The notes: a model not told the origin generated them from the letters alone. Positions 34,717-45,773 are shown, counted from the first letter of the stretch. The stretch is DNA of 64,000 bases from Streptomyces sp. NBC_00878 (GCF_026341515.1 NZ_JAPEOK010000001.1:8246001-8310000), one strand, 5' to 3'. Made by a program: numbers and translations.

Positions 34717-35223
34717 GCGGCGGTCGGCCCCGGCGCCGCCCCGCGGGGAAAAGGGCGGAGGCCGGGGCCGACGGTGTGTCCATACGGTCCGCGATGCGCG
34801 GCATTCCCGGGGGATTCCCCAGCTGTGGCGTGACGTGCAAGATTGGGTAGCCAGTGAGTGAATTATTTGGTAACTATAAACGCTCGGCAGTAAGGGGTAT
34901 GCAAGGAGACCCGCCAGGGCTTTTGTCGAGTTATTGCTGATTTATCTACTTCTTCTTTCATTTCTTGGGAAAGTCTTGAAGTGGGTCAGGGAACGCATCT
35001 GCCGCTTCCAGTGTCCGGCGGCGCCGATTTGAAGTGCGCGAAACGCACAATAGGGATGCCGAAAAGTTTCGGCCAGCGTGGCGGTTTTTATGTGCCTTGG
35101 TGATTTCTTGGGTTTAGCGTGAGTCTCCCGTATGGCTGTCATGGGTGAGCTGCGCACCTTCCGTGAAGATCAGTCCGTTTTCTGTTGGCTCCGCATCGCG
35201 GAGTGTCAGGGAGGGAACTGATC
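34717..35223 (+). other. AT-richer leader region upstream of the Rhs gene
   Basis: No gene is visible. The stretch 34860-35110 is the most AT-rich part of the window and lacks codon bias. It probably holds the Rhs promoter, but I cannot choose -35/-10 boxes with confidence. GGGAGG at 35210-35215 is the ribosome-binding site for the Rhs start. Confidence 0.4.
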
Positions 35224-38200
35224 ATGCGTCACAGACCTGCGACCCGTGGCAGACCGAAGAAGAAGAGACAGGCCCGGCGGCTGCGGCAGATAGCCATGAG
35301 TGTGGTGCTGGCGATGGCGGTGGAGACCGTGTTGGTCGCGGAGGACAGCGGGATGGCGTTCGCCGTGGGTACGGCCACCACGGCATCCGAGTCCACTGCG
35401 GCCGCTTCCTCCACGTTGGGTCCTGCGGAGGCGCGGGATGAGGCGTCGGCGGTGCTGATGGCCCGTCTGCAGGACCGGAAGATCGAGGTGCTGGCGGCGC
35501 GGACGGCGGACTCGACGACGTACGCGCTGCCCGGTGGGGAGCTGCAGACCGAGGCGTACGCCGGGCCGGTCCGCGTCAAGCAGGACGGGGCCTGGAAGGT
35601 CATCGACACCTCGTTGTCCGACACCGGCGCGGACCTCACGCCGGCAGCGGCGGCCGCGGACATCGCGGTCTCCGACGGCGGTGACACCCAGCTGGCATCC
35701 GTGGCCAAGGGGAAGGAGTCCTTCGGGCTGGGCTGGCAGGACAAGCTGCCCGCCCCGTCCGTGAAGGGCGGCACGGCCTCCTACAACCTGGGCAGCGGGC
35801 AGACCCTGTCGGTCACCGCGCTGGCGCAGGGCTTCTCGGAGAGCATCGAGCTCGCCCAGCAGCCTGACAACGGCACGGTGTCCTACCGGATTCCGCTGCG
35901 CCTAGCCGGGCTGAAGCTGTCCCAGGCGGACTCCGGGCACCTGCTGCTGAAGAACGGCGACGGCGGTCTGGTGGCCGAGGCGCCGGCCCCAATGATGTGG
36001 GACGCGTCCAAAGACCCGGCCTCCGGGGAGTCGGCGCACCAGGACCGGGTCGCCACGACGATCGAGACCGCGTCGGACGGCTCGCAGACCCTGGTGCTCA
36101 CCCCGGACAAGGACTTCCTGGCCACCGCGGCCTATCCGGTGACCGTGGACCCGACCACCACGCTGGCGGTCACCACCGACACCTGGGTACAGAACCCCGA
36201 TTACCCGGACTCGCAGATCTCCTCCCAGGAGCTGAAGTCCGGTACCTACGACGCGGGCACGGACGTGGCGCGGTCGTATCTGAAGTTCAGCACGTCGGCG
36301 TTTGCCGGCAAGCACATCCAGTCGGCGACGATGTCGCTGTACTCCTACTACTCCGCCAGCTGCTCCAGCACCGCGGTGACCCAGGCCAAGCGGATCACCT
36401 CCGCCCTGGACACCACGACCCTCACCTGGGGCGCGCAGCCGTCGACCACGACGACCAACATGGCCACCAACAGCGGCCACTGGGGCTACGACGCCTCGTG
36501 CCCGGCCAACTGGTCGAACTGGACGCTGACCGGGATGGTCCAGGACTGGGCCAACGGCGCCGCGAACTACGGCATCCAGCTGCGCAGCTCGGATGAGACG
36601 GCTTCCACGAACTGGCGGCGCTTCCGCTCGGCGAACTACACCACCGCCGGGTACGCGCCGAAGCTGGTGGTGACCTACAACTCCTACCCGGCCGTCCCGA
36701 CCGCTGCCGCGATTTCCCCCTCGGCGGTGAATGCCTACAACGGCAAGCGGTACGTGACCTCGCTGACGCCGACCCTGTCGGCGAAGGCGACGGACGCGGA
36801 CGGCGGCACCGTCAAGGCCCAGTTCGAGGTGACCCCGGACCCCGCGTACAACGACACCACCTACACCTACACCGCGACCAGCGCGGGTGTGGCGTCCGGT
36901 GCCACGGCCACCCTGGCGATCCCGTCGGCCAACGTCTTCCCGGCGGGCAAGCACCTGCGGTTCAGGGTGCGGGGCTACGACTCCACCGACTACGGGTCCT
37001 GGACCGGCTACACCACCTTCGTGCTGAACACGGACCTGCCCGCGGCCCCGACCATCAGCTGTCCCTCGTACCCGCAGGACACCTGGTCGGCGAAGGCGCC
37101 CGGCGCGGTGACCTGCACCCTGGACACGACCTCGACGGACGGGCAGGGCTTCAAGTGGGGCCTGGACGACCCGTCGATGGCCAAGAGCGTGTACGACACG
37201 GTGGACGGCACCGGCGGTGACCCGCTGAACATCTCCATCACCCCCGCCGACGGCTGGCACACGCTGTACGCCCAGACCATCGACTCCGGCGGCAACCTGT
37301 CCACCGCGACAACCAAGTACGCCTTCGGCGTGGGTGCGGACGGTGCCGCTCTGCTCAGCCCCGGCGACGGCGACCGGCCCGCGCGCCGGGTGGCCCTGGC
37401 CGCCACCGGCAAGCCCACCTACACCGGTGTCACCTACCAGTACCGCCGCGGTGAGACCGACACCTGGCACAACGTGCCGCTCGCGGACGTCACCAAGAAC
37501 AGCGACGGCTCGCCCGTGACCGCCTGGCCGCTGGCCGCCCCTAACGGCGCGCCGCCCGCACTGACCTGGAACATCACCACGTCGCTGACCGAGGACGGCC
37601 CGGTCGACATCCGCGTCGCGTTCACCGACGGCACGACGACCGGGTACTCGCCGATATCGACGGTCACCGTGGACCGCAACGCGGGCACCGCCCCGTCGGA
37701 CCAGGTCGGCCCGGGTTCAGTCAACGACCTGACCGGTGACTACACCCTGTCGGCGACGGACGCGTCCGCGTTCGACATGACTGTGTCGCGTACGGCATCG
37801 TCGCGGAAGCCGACCGCAGGTGCGGACGCCGAAGGCCAGGTGGCGATCTTCGGTCCGCAGTGGACGGCAGGCACCACGGCGGAGATCTCCGACTCCGACT
37901 ACGCCTACATCCGCCAGACCTCGTCCACCTCGGTGGCGGTCGTGGGCGTGGACGGCGACGGAACCGGGTTCACCGCCACCTCCGCCGGCGGCTGGAAGAG
38001 CGAGCCGGGTTCCGAGGACCTCTCCCTGACCGGGGCCCTGACAGGTTCGTTCACGCTGAAGGACACCGACGGTACGACGACCACGTTCGCGAAGGTCGAC
38101 CCGGCGGCCACCACCTGGCAGGTCTCCACGACCTACCTGTCGACCAGCAACTCCACGACCACGGTGGTCTCGGAGAAGGTCGTCAACGGTTCGCTGACCC

Positions 38201-41200
38201 TGGCACGCCCGAAGTACGTCATCGCCCCGACCTCGGCGGTGTCGCCCTCGACGTGCGAGACGACGCCGTCCACCAAGGGCTGCCGGATGCTGGAGTTCGT
38301 CTACGCGACGGCGACCACGGCCACCGGCTGGAGCACCTCGGCGGACTTCGGTGACTACACGGGCCGGGTCAAGGAGATCCGCCTGTGGTCCACCGAACCG
38401 GGTACCGCCGCCGCTACCGCCAAGAGCGTCTCCGTCTACGGGTACGACGCGGGCGGCAATCTGCGTCAGCAGTGGAACCCCAGCCTGTCGCAGGCCACCC
38501 AGACCCAGTACTCCTACGACAGCGCCGGCCGGATCACCTGGCTCCAGGGGCAGAGTGAGCTGGCGTGGACCTTCACCTACGGCACGGCCGGCAACGCGGC
38601 CACCGCGGGCCCCGGCATGCTGCTGGCCGCCTCGCGGCCGACCCTGGTGGCGGGTTCGAAGACGCAGACCGACGGCGGCACGGCCACCACCAGCATCGTC
38701 TACGACGTACCGCTGACCGGGACCACCGCCCCCTACCAGGTGGGCGCCACCGATGTCGCGGCCTGGGGCCAGACGGACGTACCCACCGACGCGGCGGCGG
38801 TCTTCCCGCCGGATGCTGTGCCCGCGTCGCACACCGGGTCGGCCCTGACCGCGGCGAGCTACACCCGCGCCTCGATCTCCTACGTGGACGCGTCGGGCCG
38901 TGAGGTCGACAGCTCCGCCCCGGGCGGACACCTGAGCGTGACCGAGTACGACCGCCTGGGCAACACCGTCCGTGAACTGACCGCGGGCAACCGGAAGCTG
39001 GCGCTCGCCACCAGCGGTCCGGGACTGACCGAGCTGACCCTGCTCGGGATCAACGGCCTGTCCACGGCGGACCGTGCGCAGCGGCTGTCCACCACGCATG
39101 TGTACTCCAGCGACGGGAAGCGAGAACTCGAGAAGTACAGTCCCCTCCATCTGGCCACCTTGACCGGTGTCCTGCACGCCGGCACGGGTGGCACCGACCT
39201 GCCCGCGGGGAGTGAGGTGGCGGCCCGGTCCCACACAGTGACCGCCTACGACGAGGGCCGTCCGACCGACGGGACGGCCACGGTGACCGATCAGCCCACC
39301 ACGGTCACCACGGGTGCGTACGTGGACGGTTACCCGTCCGACGGCGACACCCGCACCTCGAAGGCGGGCTATGACTGGGTGAAGGGCCTGCCCACCTCCA
39401 CGACGGAGGACCCGGGCGGTCTGAACCTCGTCAAGACCACGTCGTACGACACCCAGGGCCGGGCCATCAAGACCACGCTGCCCAAGTCGAACGGCGCCGA
39501 CGCGGGTGCGACGGTGACCACCTACTACTCGGCGACGGGTACGGGCGCGTGCAACGGGCGCCCCGAGTGGGCGGACCTGGTCTGCTCAGTGGGGCCGGCC
39601 GGTGACATCACCGGTGGCGGCACCAACCCCACCCAACTGCCCACCAAGACGGTCGAATACGACCGGTGGGGCAACACTGCCAAGCTGACCGAGACCGCCA
39701 ATTCCGTGACCCGCACCACCACGACCACCTCTGACGCTGCCGGGCGTCCGACCCTGGTGTCGGTGACCGGCGGAGTGGGCACCGCGGTGCCGGACACCAC
39801 CACCACGTACGACCCGGACAGCGGCGCCGTCGCCACCGTCACCGCGGGCGGCCAGACCATCACGCATGTCACCGACATGCTGGGACGGGAGATCTCCTAC
39901 AGCGACGGCGGCGGCAACACCGCGGCCACCCAGTACGACGCGCTGGACCGCGTCACCAAGGTGACGGACTCCGCTCCGTCGACCACCACGTACACCTACG
40001 ACACCACCCAGGACCCGCGGGGTCTCGAAACCTCCCGTACCGACTCCGTCGCGGGCACCTTCAACGCCACCTACGACGCGGACGGCGAGCTGGCCACCGA
40101 GCAGCTGCCCGGCGGCTACACCCTCACCCTGACCCAGGACGAGACCGGCGACGAGACCTCCCGGGTCTACACCAAGGACAGCGACGGCACCGTCGTCGCC
40201 TCCGACACCGCCGACCACTCCGTCCACGGCCAGACCGTCACGGACACCAACACCGCAGGCCAGACCTACGGCCGCGCCTACACCTACGACAACACCGGCC
40301 GCCTGACCCAGGCCGACGACACCGCCCCGGACGGGACCTGCACCCGCCGCGGCTACACCTTCGACAACAACACCAACCGCACCGCCCTGGCCACCAGCAT
40401 CAGCGCCGCCGGAGCCGCGTGCACGTCAACGGGTGCGACCAGCACCACCAACACCTACGACAGCGCCGACCGGCTGGTGAACACGGGCATCGTCTACGAC
40501 GCCTTCGGCCGCACCACCACCCAGGCATCCGGCGCGACCGCCGCCTACTACACCAACGACCTGGTCCAGCAGCAGACCTCCGGCACCAGCCGGCAGACCT
40601 GGACCCTGGACGCCGCCCAGCGCCTCGCCTCCTGGACGACGGAGACCAACAACGCCGGCACCTGGACCCAGACCGGCAGCAAGACCAACCACTACGGCAG
40701 CGACGGCGACAGCCCCGACTGGATCAAGGAGGACACCGCAGCCACCATCACCCGCAACGTCCAAGGCCCCAGCGGGGGTCTGGACGCCGCCACCGACGCC
40801 ACCGGTGACACCGTGCTGCAGCTCACCGACATCCACGGCGACGTCACCGTCCAGCTCCCCCTCGACACCACCAAGGCACCCACCGCATTCGCCTACGACG
40901 AATACGGCAACCCGGAAGGCAGCACCGCCGCCACCCGCTACGGCTGGCTCGGCGGCAAACAGCGCTCCAGCGACACCGTCACCGGCGCCACCCTTATGGG
41001 AGTGCGCCTCTACGACCCCGCCACCGGACGCTTCCTCTCCATCGACCCGGTACCCGGCGGCAGCGCGAACGCCTACGACTACGTTAGCCAAGACCCCATC
41101 AACAAGTTCGATCTCGATGGGCGCTGCTGGATCTGCTGGCGCAAGCGCGTGCGCAGCGTCGGCAGGTGGGTAGGAAGGCACCAAACTCTGGTGTCATATG

Positions 41201-41493
41201 GCTTGGCCGCTGCCTGTTCTTTTGTCACCGAAGGATGGGGAGCACCCGCCTGCGCGGCAGGTGCTGGCGCCGTCACCGGATGGATCGCATATCGGTACAG
41301 CGTAAAGAAGCGCAAGCGTCACATCGGCGGCTACTGGGCCAGCACCTGGCGAGGTGCCCGTGATGGACTCATGGCATACGGCGCTGGACGAACCAAGCAC
41401 TACTACACACAGACCCGTAGAAGCTGGAGTGCGTTCCGTACTTGGCGGCGCGGAGGCCATGGAGGCTACACACACAGATGGCCGAACTACTGA
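35224..41493 (+). CDS. Secreted Rhs/YD-repeat protein with C-terminal toxin candidate
   Basis: ATG 35224 follows a GGGAGG site and gives 2,089 residues. A twin-Arg-rich, basic N-terminus and hydrophobic stretch ([16 protein letters not shown]) act as a signal peptide. A DNRLRE-type region at about 300-480 ([33 protein letters not shown]) and Fn3-like domains follow, then many YD/RHS repeats from about 1060. The Rhs core ends with [21 protein letters not shown] and [10 protein letters not shown] near residue 1960. The last 125 residues are unrelated: a hydrophobic stretch ([35 protein letters not shown]) and a basic, aromatic tail. This variable C-terminus is where Rhs toxins sit. The domain is not one I know. 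Small membrane-protein genes follow. Confidence 0.88.
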   Translation: MRHRPATRGRPKKKRQARRLRQIAMSVVLAMAVETVLVAEDSGMAFAVGTATTASESTAAASSTLGPAEARDEASAVLMARLQDRKIEVLAARTADSTTYALPGGELQTEAYAGPVRVKQDGAWKVIDTSLSDTGADLTPAAAAADIAVSDGGDTQLASVAKGKESFGLGWQDKLPAPSVKGGTASYNLGSGQTLSVTALAQGFSESIELAQQPDNGTVSYRIPLRLAGLKLSQADSGHLLLKNGDGGLVAEAPAPMMWDASKDPASGESAHQDRVATTIETASDGSQTLVLTPDKDFLATAAYPVTVDPTTTLAVTTDTWVQNPDYPDSQISSQELKSGTYDAGTDVARSYLKFSTSAFAGKHIQSATMSLYSYYSASCSSTAVTQAKRITSALDTTTLTWGAQPSTTTTNMATNSGHWGYDASCPANWSNWTLTGMVQDWANGAANYGIQLRSSDETASTNWRRFRSANYTTAGYAPKLVVTYNSYPAVPTAAAISPSAVNAYNGKRYVTSLTPTLSAKATDADGGTVKAQFEVTPDPAYNDTTYTYTATSAGVASGATATLAIPSANVFPAGKHLRFRVRGYDSTDYGSWTGYTTFVLNTDLPAAPTISCPSYPQDTWSAKAPGAVTCTLDTTSTDGQGFKWGLDDPSMAKSVYDTVDGTGGDPLNISITPADGWHTLYAQTIDSGGNLSTATTKYAFGVGADGAALLSPGDGDRPARRVALAATGKPTYTGVTYQYRRGETDTWHNVPLADVTKNSDGSPVTAWPLAAPNGAPPALTWNITTSLTEDGPVDIRVAFTDGTTTGYSPISTVTVDRNAGTAPSDQVGPGSVNDLTGDYTLSATDASAFDMTVSRTASSRKPTAGADAEGQVAIFGPQWTAGTTAEISDSDYAYIRQTSSTSVAVVGVDGDGTGFTATSAGGWKSEPGSEDLSLTGALTGSFTLKDTDGTTTTFAKVDPAATTWQVSTTYLSTSNSTTTVVSEKVVNGSLTLARPKYVIAPTSAVSPSTCETTPSTKGCRMLEFVYATATTATGWSTSADFGDYTGRVKEIRLWSTEPGTAAATAKSVSVYGYDAGGNLRQQWNPSLSQATQTQYSYDSAGRITWLQGQSELAWTFTYGTAGNAATAGPGMLLAASRPTLVAGSKTQTDGGTATTSIVYDVPLTGTTAPYQVGATDVAAWGQTDVPTDAAAVFPPDAVPASHTGSALTAASYTRASISYVDASGREVDSSAPGGHLSVTEYDRLGNTVRELTAGNRKLALATSGPGLTELTLLGINGLSTADRAQRLSTTHVYSSDGKRELEKYSPLHLATLTGVLHAGTGGTDLPAGSEVAARSHTVTAYDEGRPTDGTATVTDQPTTVTTGAYVDGYPSDGDTRTSKAGYDWVKGLPTSTTEDPGGLNLVKTTSYDTQGRAIKTTLPKSNGADAGATVTTYYSATGTGACNGRPEWADLVCSVGPAGDITGGGTNPTQLPTKTVEYDRWGNTAKLTETANSVTRTTTTTSDAAGRPTLVSVTGGVGTAVPDTTTTYDPDSGAVATVTAGGQTITHVTDMLGREISYSDGGGNTAATQYDALDRVTKVTDSAPSTTTYTYDTTQDPRGLETSRTDSVAGTFNATYDADGELATEQLPGGYTLTLTQDETGDETSRVYTKDSDGTVVASDTADHSVHGQTVTDTNTAGQTYGRAYTYDNTGRLTQADDTAPDGTCTRRGYTFDNNTNRTALATSISAAGAACTSTGATSTTNTYDSADRLVNTGIVYDAFGRTTTQASGATAAYYTNDLVQQQTSGTSRQTWTLDAAQRLASWTTETNNAGTWTQTGSKTNHYGSDGDSPDWIKEDTAATITRNVQGPSGGLDAATDATGDTVLQLTDIHGDVTVQLPLDTTKAPTAFAYDEYGNPEGSTAATRYGWLGGKQRSSDTVTGATLMGVRLYDPATGRFLSIDPVPGGSANAYDYVSQDPINKFDLDGRCWICWRKRVRSVGRWVGRHQTLVSYGLAAACSFVTEGWGAPACAAGAGAVTGWIAYRYSVKKRKRHIGGYWASTWRGARDGLMAYGAGRTKHYYTQTRRSWSAFRTWRRGGHGGYTHRWPNY

Positions 41494-41519
41494 CCGCAAA
41501 TCATCCCGGAAGAGACATC

Positions 41520-41735
41520 ATGGTTAGGGACCCACGAATCGCGACGCGCAAATGGGCCGCCCAACACCCCCTTTTGACGGGGGTGACGGTCGGCGGAATC
41601 TTCTACCTGGTAGAGATTCTTGCCACAGCGGACCTGCTCGGGACGCTGCCGTTCGCGATTCTGATCGGAGCGATCTTCAGCCTGACGGCGCTGAGCGAGC
41701 GCCGGCGCAGAAAGAAGCACAACCTGCCGTTCTGA
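41520..41735 (+). CDS. Small membrane protein, candidate Rhs immunity protein
   Basis: The 71-residue product starts 26 bases behind the Rhs stop with a GGAAGAG ribosome-binding site. It has two membrane segments (PLLTGVTVGGIFYLVEILATADLL and LPFAILIGAIFSLTALS) and a basic tail (ERRRRKKHNLPF). Position and size match immunity genes that neutralise the adjacent Rhs C-terminal toxin, and a membrane location would fit a membrane-acting toxin. A strong hairpin follows the stop. No family recognised. Confidence 0.6.
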   Translation: MVRDPRIATRKWAAQHPLLTGVTVGGIFYLVEILATADLLGTLPFAILIGAIFSLTALSERRRRKKHNLPF

Positions 41736-41749
41736 CGAATGGCGGCATG

Positions 41750-41779
41750 ATGCGGGGGGCCAACCCTGGCCCCCCGCAT
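41750..41779 (+). terminator. Perfect 12-bp hairpin after the first immunity candidate
   Basis: ATGCGGGGGGCC pairs with GGCCCCCCGCAT around a six-base loop, 14 bases after the stop codon. It begins with the same ATGCGGGG as the hairpin at 42511, so the two may share origin. Confidence 0.7.
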
Positions 41780-41833
41780 CCCGTAGGCGCGGCTCGGGCT
41801 GGAGTTCGCAGCAGCGGAAGGTACAACAAGCGG

Positions 41834-41995
41834 ATGCGAAGCAGAGCGGCCAAGGCAAACCGCCGATACCACCACCATTACACTCGGCGCGCGGACGGGA
41901 TCGACCGCTGGTACGGCGGAGCTTCCATGGCCTACGGGCTGTACGGGGAGTATCGCTCCTACCGGCAGCAAGGATGGCGACGATGGCTGCGGTGA
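41834..41995 (+). CDS. Small basic tyrosine-rich ORF, possible orphan Rhs toxin tail
   Basis: From ATG 41834 the frame encodes 53 residues (MRSRAAKANRRYHHHYTRRAD ... WYGGASMAYGLYGEYRSY, ending RRWLR). Its basic, Tyr/Trp-rich character recalls the last 40 residues of the Rhs protein. The spacing is the one seen for displaced Rhs C-termini: immunity gene, then an orphan tail, then another immunity gene that overlaps it. The Rhs core part that normally precedes orphan tails is missing, so I hold this call loosely. Confidence 0.35.
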   Translation: MRSRAAKANRRYHHHYTRRADGIDRWYGGASMAYGLYGEYRSYRQQGWRRWLR

Positions 41996-42504
41996 TCAAG
42001 AATCGCAAGCGGATCCTGCGAGCCTGCGAGACCCGCCTGGCCACTCTGGCGTTCCTCGTTTTCGCAAAAGGGGATCGAAAGGAAGCGGCGATCGCCGCCG
42101 CTGAAGCCGACAAGGCTGTGTCGGACCTACTCCAGGCGCGGCCCGGAAAGATCCGCCGGCAGGATGCGTGCGGCGTATGGCGTCCGGCTTCTGACGCACT
42201 GGCCCTTCGCTCATGGCTGTGGTTCGTGATCGCAGCCCCGCTCGGGGTCGGAAGTCTCTTGCTAATCCCGGGCAGTACAACCGCAGAGCAGTACGTGCGG
42301 ATTGCGCTCTCGTTGGTCCCTGCAGCGCCCAGCGCGTTGTTCGTATCACGCCAGCTGAGCCACATGCTGGCCCAACGGTCCCTGAGAGCCGAGATGGCCG
42401 GACAGAATGTCCTCGTCTGGATCGGCCGCTGGCTCAGTGAAGGCGCCGTTCTCGTCCTCACGGCGGGAATGTGGGCGCTCTGGGTGACGGTCCTCGTCAT
42501 TTAG
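41974..42504 (+). CDS. Membrane protein, second immunity candidate
   Basis: The 176-residue product starts inside the last codons of the 41834-41995 frame, indicating coupling. A soluble N-terminal third (RKRILRACETRLATLAFLVFAKGDRKEAAIAAAEADKAV) is followed by about three membrane segments (LWFVIAAPLGVGSLLLIP, VRIALSLVPAAPSALFVS, GAVLVLTAGMWALWVTVLVI). It resembles no named family. Location behind an Rhs gene and the following hairpin suggest an immunity protein, possibly for the displaced tail. ATG 41983 is an alternative start. Confidence 0.55.
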   Translation: MATMAAVIKNRKRILRACETRLATLAFLVFAKGDRKEAAIAAAEADKAVSDLLQARPGKIRRQDACGVWRPASDALALRSWLWFVIAAPLGVGSLLLIPGSTTAEQYVRIALSLVPAAPSALFVSRQLSHMLAQRSLRAEMAGQNVLVWIGRWLSEGAVLVLTAGMWALWVTVLVI

Positions 42505-42510
42505 TCAGCA

Positions 42511-42542
42511 ATGCGGGGCGCCAGCTACCTGGCGCCCCGCAT
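42511..42542 (+). terminator. Perfect 14-bp hairpin after the second immunity candidate
   Basis: ATGCGGGGCGCCAG pairs with CTGGCGCCCCGCAT around the four-base loop CTAC. It starts six bases after the stop codon. No U-tract follows, as is common in actinobacteria. Confidence 0.75.
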
Positions 42543-42628
42543 TCGGGGGCGGGAACGGTGCCCCGCGCCCAGACGCGATAAGTACCGCGCCCGATTCGAC
42601 GTTCGTCCATGATTTCAGAAAGGAACAT

Positions 42629-43042
42629 ATGGCGCGCAGGCTGAATCTTCGCACTATAGGCATTGTTGCGGCATTTTCCGTCACGGGAGGCCTCGATGCT
42701 CTCATCTTCAAAAATATTGGGGTATTGAGGATCCGGCACTTGAATGGATCATATGGTGGGGATTCACGGCCCGCGGTGCGGGAGTCGCGAGCTAACCGGA
42801 CTTCTGGATCAGGGGCAAGCGCATTATCTTGCTGCGAGGGGGACAAGAGTCCTGCGGCAGGACATCGCCCCACCACCGTTGTTCGATGCACTGCCATGCT
42901 GTATCTCGGCAACAGTGAAATGCGCTGTGCAGAAATCGACATCGACGAGCAAGAAGTTCTGGCGCGTGACACGGTCGAAGAGCTTCGGCAAGCCGCCGGA
43001 ATCATCAACGAATTCGCGGCTGCTCCAGTCCTGAATACCTAG
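42629..43042 (+). CDS. Small protein with N-terminal membrane segment, possible third immunity candidate
   Basis: ATG 42629 follows an AAAGGA site. The 137-residue product has one hydrophobic segment (IGIVAAFSVTGGLDALIFKNIGVL), then a Ser/Arg-rich middle with poor codon bias, and a more typical acidic helical end (MRCAEIDIDEQEVLARDTVEELRQAAGIINEF). The change of character near residue 55 suggests either a fusion of two remnants or a young gene. Its place behind the two immunity candidates suggests it belongs to the same array. Confidence 0.4.
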   Translation: MARRLNLRTIGIVAAFSVTGGLDALIFKNIGVLRIRHLNGSYGGDSRPAVRESRANRTSGSGASALSCCEGDKSPAAGHRPTTVVRCTAMLYLGNSEMRCAEIDIDEQEVLARDTVEELRQAAGIINEFAAAPVLNT

Positions 43043-43122
43043 CGCTGAACGGAAAACAGTCCACGATGGGGCAACCGATCCGAGTCCTCGGCGGTCGCAC
43101 CCACCTGATCCTCGGGAAAGAA

Positions 43123-44151
43123 ATGCGTCGATTCGCAGCCCTGCTGATAACACCAGCCCTCGTGCTCGTGGGGTGCAGCAGCAACCATTCATCCCACCAG
43201 TCCCGGCCGGACGGCTGGCACCGGCCGCTCGCGGCCCCCTCGGCGCCGCCGCAAACAAAGGCGGCCGTGCCCGCCGTGGTGCGCACGGATGCCGTACTGC
43301 CCACTGTTTCGGGGAAGTTCGGGCGCCCGGCCACGATCTCGGTCCCGAAGTCCGCGCCGAGCGGCAAGTTCGTCGTCGCGCCGCAGACGCAGGGGCGGGG
43401 ACGTTCGGCACACCCCGGCGATGCGGTCGTCGTCCGCTACACCGCCAAGGTGTGGCGCACCGGCAAGGCGCTGCCCGGCTCGTACGGCAAGGGGGCCCGG
43501 CCGCAGGTGTTCGCCGTCGGGCGCGGCGCGACGCTGCCCGCCCTGGACCGGGCCGTGCAAGGCCAGCGCGCCGGGAGCCGGGTCCTGGTCGTCGCACCCC
43601 CGGCGGCCGCGTACGGGACGACCGGCAGCGCGCAGTTCCATGTCACCGGCAAGGACACCGTCGTGTTCGCCGTCGACATCCTGAATGTCATCGGCGCCCA
43701 CACCGTCGTCCCCGGCGAGCAGCACTCGGTCTCCAATGCGCTGCCCGAGGTGCACATGAACAAGGGCGACGGCACCGCCACACTGACCATCCGCGACCAA
43801 GCGGCTCCCAAGGGATTCGTCGTCCAGCGCCTGGTGGACGGCGCCGGTCCGGTGGTGAAGGCCGGGCAGACCCTGGTCCTGCAGCACTCCTCGGCCGCTT
43901 GGGAGGCCGCCCGCGGCAAGGACGAGGCGGACCTCTTCCTCAGCTCCCACGCGGACGGCGGCCCGCTGCCCGTCGTGATCGGCCGGGGCAACGTCATCGT
44001 TGGCTGGGACCGCGCCCTGGTCGGCCAGCGGGTCGGCAGCCGGATCCTCGCCGTCATCCCGGCGAAGCTGGCGTACGGTCCGCATCCCCCGAAGGGTCTG
44101 GAGCCCGGCGCCACGGTGATCTCGGTCCTCGACATCCTCGCCGCCACCTGA
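43123..44151 (+). CDS. Lipoprotein with two FKBP-type prolyl isomerase domains
   Basis: ATG 43123 with a GGGAAAG site gives 342 residues. A lipoprotein signal (MRRFAALLITPALVLVGC, lipobox LVGC) anchors it outside the membrane. Two FKBP-like domains follow at about 75-205 (VVVRYTAKVWRTGKALPGSYGKG, ALDRAVQGQRAGSRVLVVAPPAAAYG) and 215-342 (IVGWDRALVGQRVGSRILAVIPAKLAYG, ATVISVLDIL). Such proteins help fold secreted proteins. Being next to a secreted Rhs protein, it might help the toxin fold, which is inference. The frame extends to 43066, but the signal peptide sets the start at 43123. Confidence 0.85.
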   Translation: MRRFAALLITPALVLVGCSSNHSSHQSRPDGWHRPLAAPSAPPQTKAAVPAVVRTDAVLPTVSGKFGRPATISVPKSAPSGKFVVAPQTQGRGRSAHPGDAVVVRYTAKVWRTGKALPGSYGKGARPQVFAVGRGATLPALDRAVQGQRAGSRVLVVAPPAAAYGTTGSAQFHVTGKDTVVFAVDILNVIGAHTVVPGEQHSVSNALPEVHMNKGDGTATLTIRDQAAPKGFVVQRLVDGAGPVVKAGQTLVLQHSSAAWEAARGKDEADLFLSSHADGGPLPVVIGRGNVIVGWDRALVGQRVGSRILAVIPAKLAYGPHPPKGLEPGATVISVLDILAAT

Positions 44152-44330
44152 GGCCATGCCGGGACCGGCCACTCATCCAGTCGACCAGCCCTGCAGTACG
44201 AAGGCCGCCCAGTGCGCACCCGTGATGGTATCCATCACCTGCGTCTGAGTGTGCCGCAGGGCAGCTATGAGAGTGCGGAACGTGGGCTCTTGTCCGTTTC
44301 GTGGTTGAGCTTGGGGAAGGATCGCTGGTC

Positions 44331-45705
44331 GGGGTCTGTACGGTGAGCGGTGTAACTCCCGAGCTGGAAGCGACAGTTGATGACTGACGTGACGAGTGAC
44401 ACCGAGGCCGGGAAGGCCGCTGTGAGTGGGGCGAGCGCCGTGGATGACGGGCTGGTCGCCGAGCTGGTGGCCCGGGCTCAAGCCGGTGGCGTGAAGCTCA
44501 CCGGGGATGGCGGCCTGCTGCAGCAGCTGACCAAGCGGGTGCTGGAGTCCGCGCTGGAGGGCGAGCTCACTGATCATCTGGGGCACGAGCCCGGAGAACG
44601 GGCCGAGGGTGGCCGCGACAACTACCGAAACGGGCACCGCTCCAAGACGGTGATCACCGAGTCGGGGCCGGTCGAGATCGCGGTGCCGCGGGACCGGGCC
44701 GGGTCGTTCGAGCCGCAGCTGGTCAAGAAGCGGCAGCGGCGTCTGGGCGGGGTGGACGAGATGGTCCTGTCGCTGTCGGCGAAGGGGCTGACGCACGGGG
44801 AGATCTCCGCGCATTTCGCCGAGGTGTACGGCGCGGAGATCTCCAAGTCCACGATCTCCACGATCACCGACAGCGTGATGGCCGGCATGTCGGAATGGCA
44901 GAACCGTCCGCTGGACAGCGTCTACCCGGTCGTCTTCATCGATTGTGTGAACGTGAAGGTCAGGGACGGTCAGGTCGCCAACCGGCCCGTCTACATGGCG
45001 GTGGCGGTCACCGCCGAGGGCCACCGGGACATTCTGGGTCTGTGGATCGGCGATGGCGGGGAGGGCGCAAAGTACTGGCTCCAGGTCCTGACCGAGATCA
45101 AGAACCGTGGCGCGGCCGATGTCCTGATGCTGGTCTGTGACGGCCTGACCGGCCTCCCGGACGCCGTGAATACCGTCTGGCCTGCGACGATCGTCCAGAC
45201 CTGCGTCGTTCACCTATTACGGAACAGCTTTCGTTACGCGGCCCGGCAGGACTGGGAGAAGATCGCGAAGGCGCTCAGGCCCGTTTACACCGCCCCGACT
45301 GAAGAGGCTGCGCTGGAGCGGTTCGTGGAGTTCACCGACGCCTGGGGCGGGAAGTATCCGGCGATCGTCCGGCTCTGGGAGGCGGCCTGGGCGGAGTTCG
45401 TGCCCTTCCTCCGGTTCGACGTGGAGATCCGCAGGATCGTCTGCACCACCAACGCGATCGAGAGCATCAACGCACGGATCCGCAAGGCCGTCCGGGCCCG
45501 GGGACACTTCCCCACCGACCAGGCCGCCCTCAAGTGCGTCTACCTGGCCGTCATGAGCCTGGACCCGACCGGCACCGGACGCAAACGCTGGACCATGCGC
45601 TGGAAGGCCGCACTCCAAGCCTTTGACATCACCTTCGACGGCCGGCTCGCCGCCGGACGACGCTGAAGAAACCGACCGAGTTCCACCGTTCGCTACACAG
45701 ACCCC
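44331..45705 (+). mobile_element. IS256-family insertion sequence
   Basis: Inverted ends GGGGTCTGT... (44331-44358) and ...ACAGACCCC (45678-45705) match at 22 of 28 positions and enclose one transposase gene. I see no 8-9 bp target duplication, so one end may have been disturbed by later insertions. Confidence 0.75.
44380..45666 (+). CDS. IS256-family transposase
   Basis: The 428-residue protein has the family hallmarks: the N-terminal TKRVLESALEGELTDHLGHEPGE, then GRDNYRNGHRSKTVITESGPVEIAVPRDRAGSFEPQLVKKRQRR, the first catalytic Asp in VVFIDCVNVKVRDG, the second in VLMLVCDGLTGLPDAVNTVWP, and the catalytic Glu in CTTNAIESINARIRKAVRARGHFP. The frame is intact and a TTG at 44377 would add one residue. 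It lies inside the inverted repeats of this IS. Confidence 0.92.
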   Translation: MTDVTSDTEAGKAAVSGASAVDDGLVAELVARAQAGGVKLTGDGGLLQQLTKRVLESALEGELTDHLGHEPGERAEGGRDNYRNGHRSKTVITESGPVEIAVPRDRAGSFEPQLVKKRQRRLGGVDEMVLSLSAKGLTHGEISAHFAEVYGAEISKSTISTITDSVMAGMSEWQNRPLDSVYPVVFIDCVNVKVRDGQVANRPVYMAVAVTAEGHRDILGLWIGDGGEGAKYWLQVLTEIKNRGAADVLMLVCDGLTGLPDAVNTVWPATIVQTCVVHLLRNSFRYAARQDWEKIAKALRPVYTAPTEEAALERFVEFTDAWGGKYPAIVRLWEAAWAEFVPFLRFDVEIRRIVCTTNAIESINARIRKAVRARGHFPTDQAALKCVYLAVMSLDPTGTGRKRWTMRWKAALQAFDITFDGRLAAGRR

Positions 45706-45773
45706 CTCGTAGCGGCCGTCTTCTGCCCGCCCGTGCCCGCCTTGTTGGCCGTGGTCTTCTTGCTGGCGGGCTG

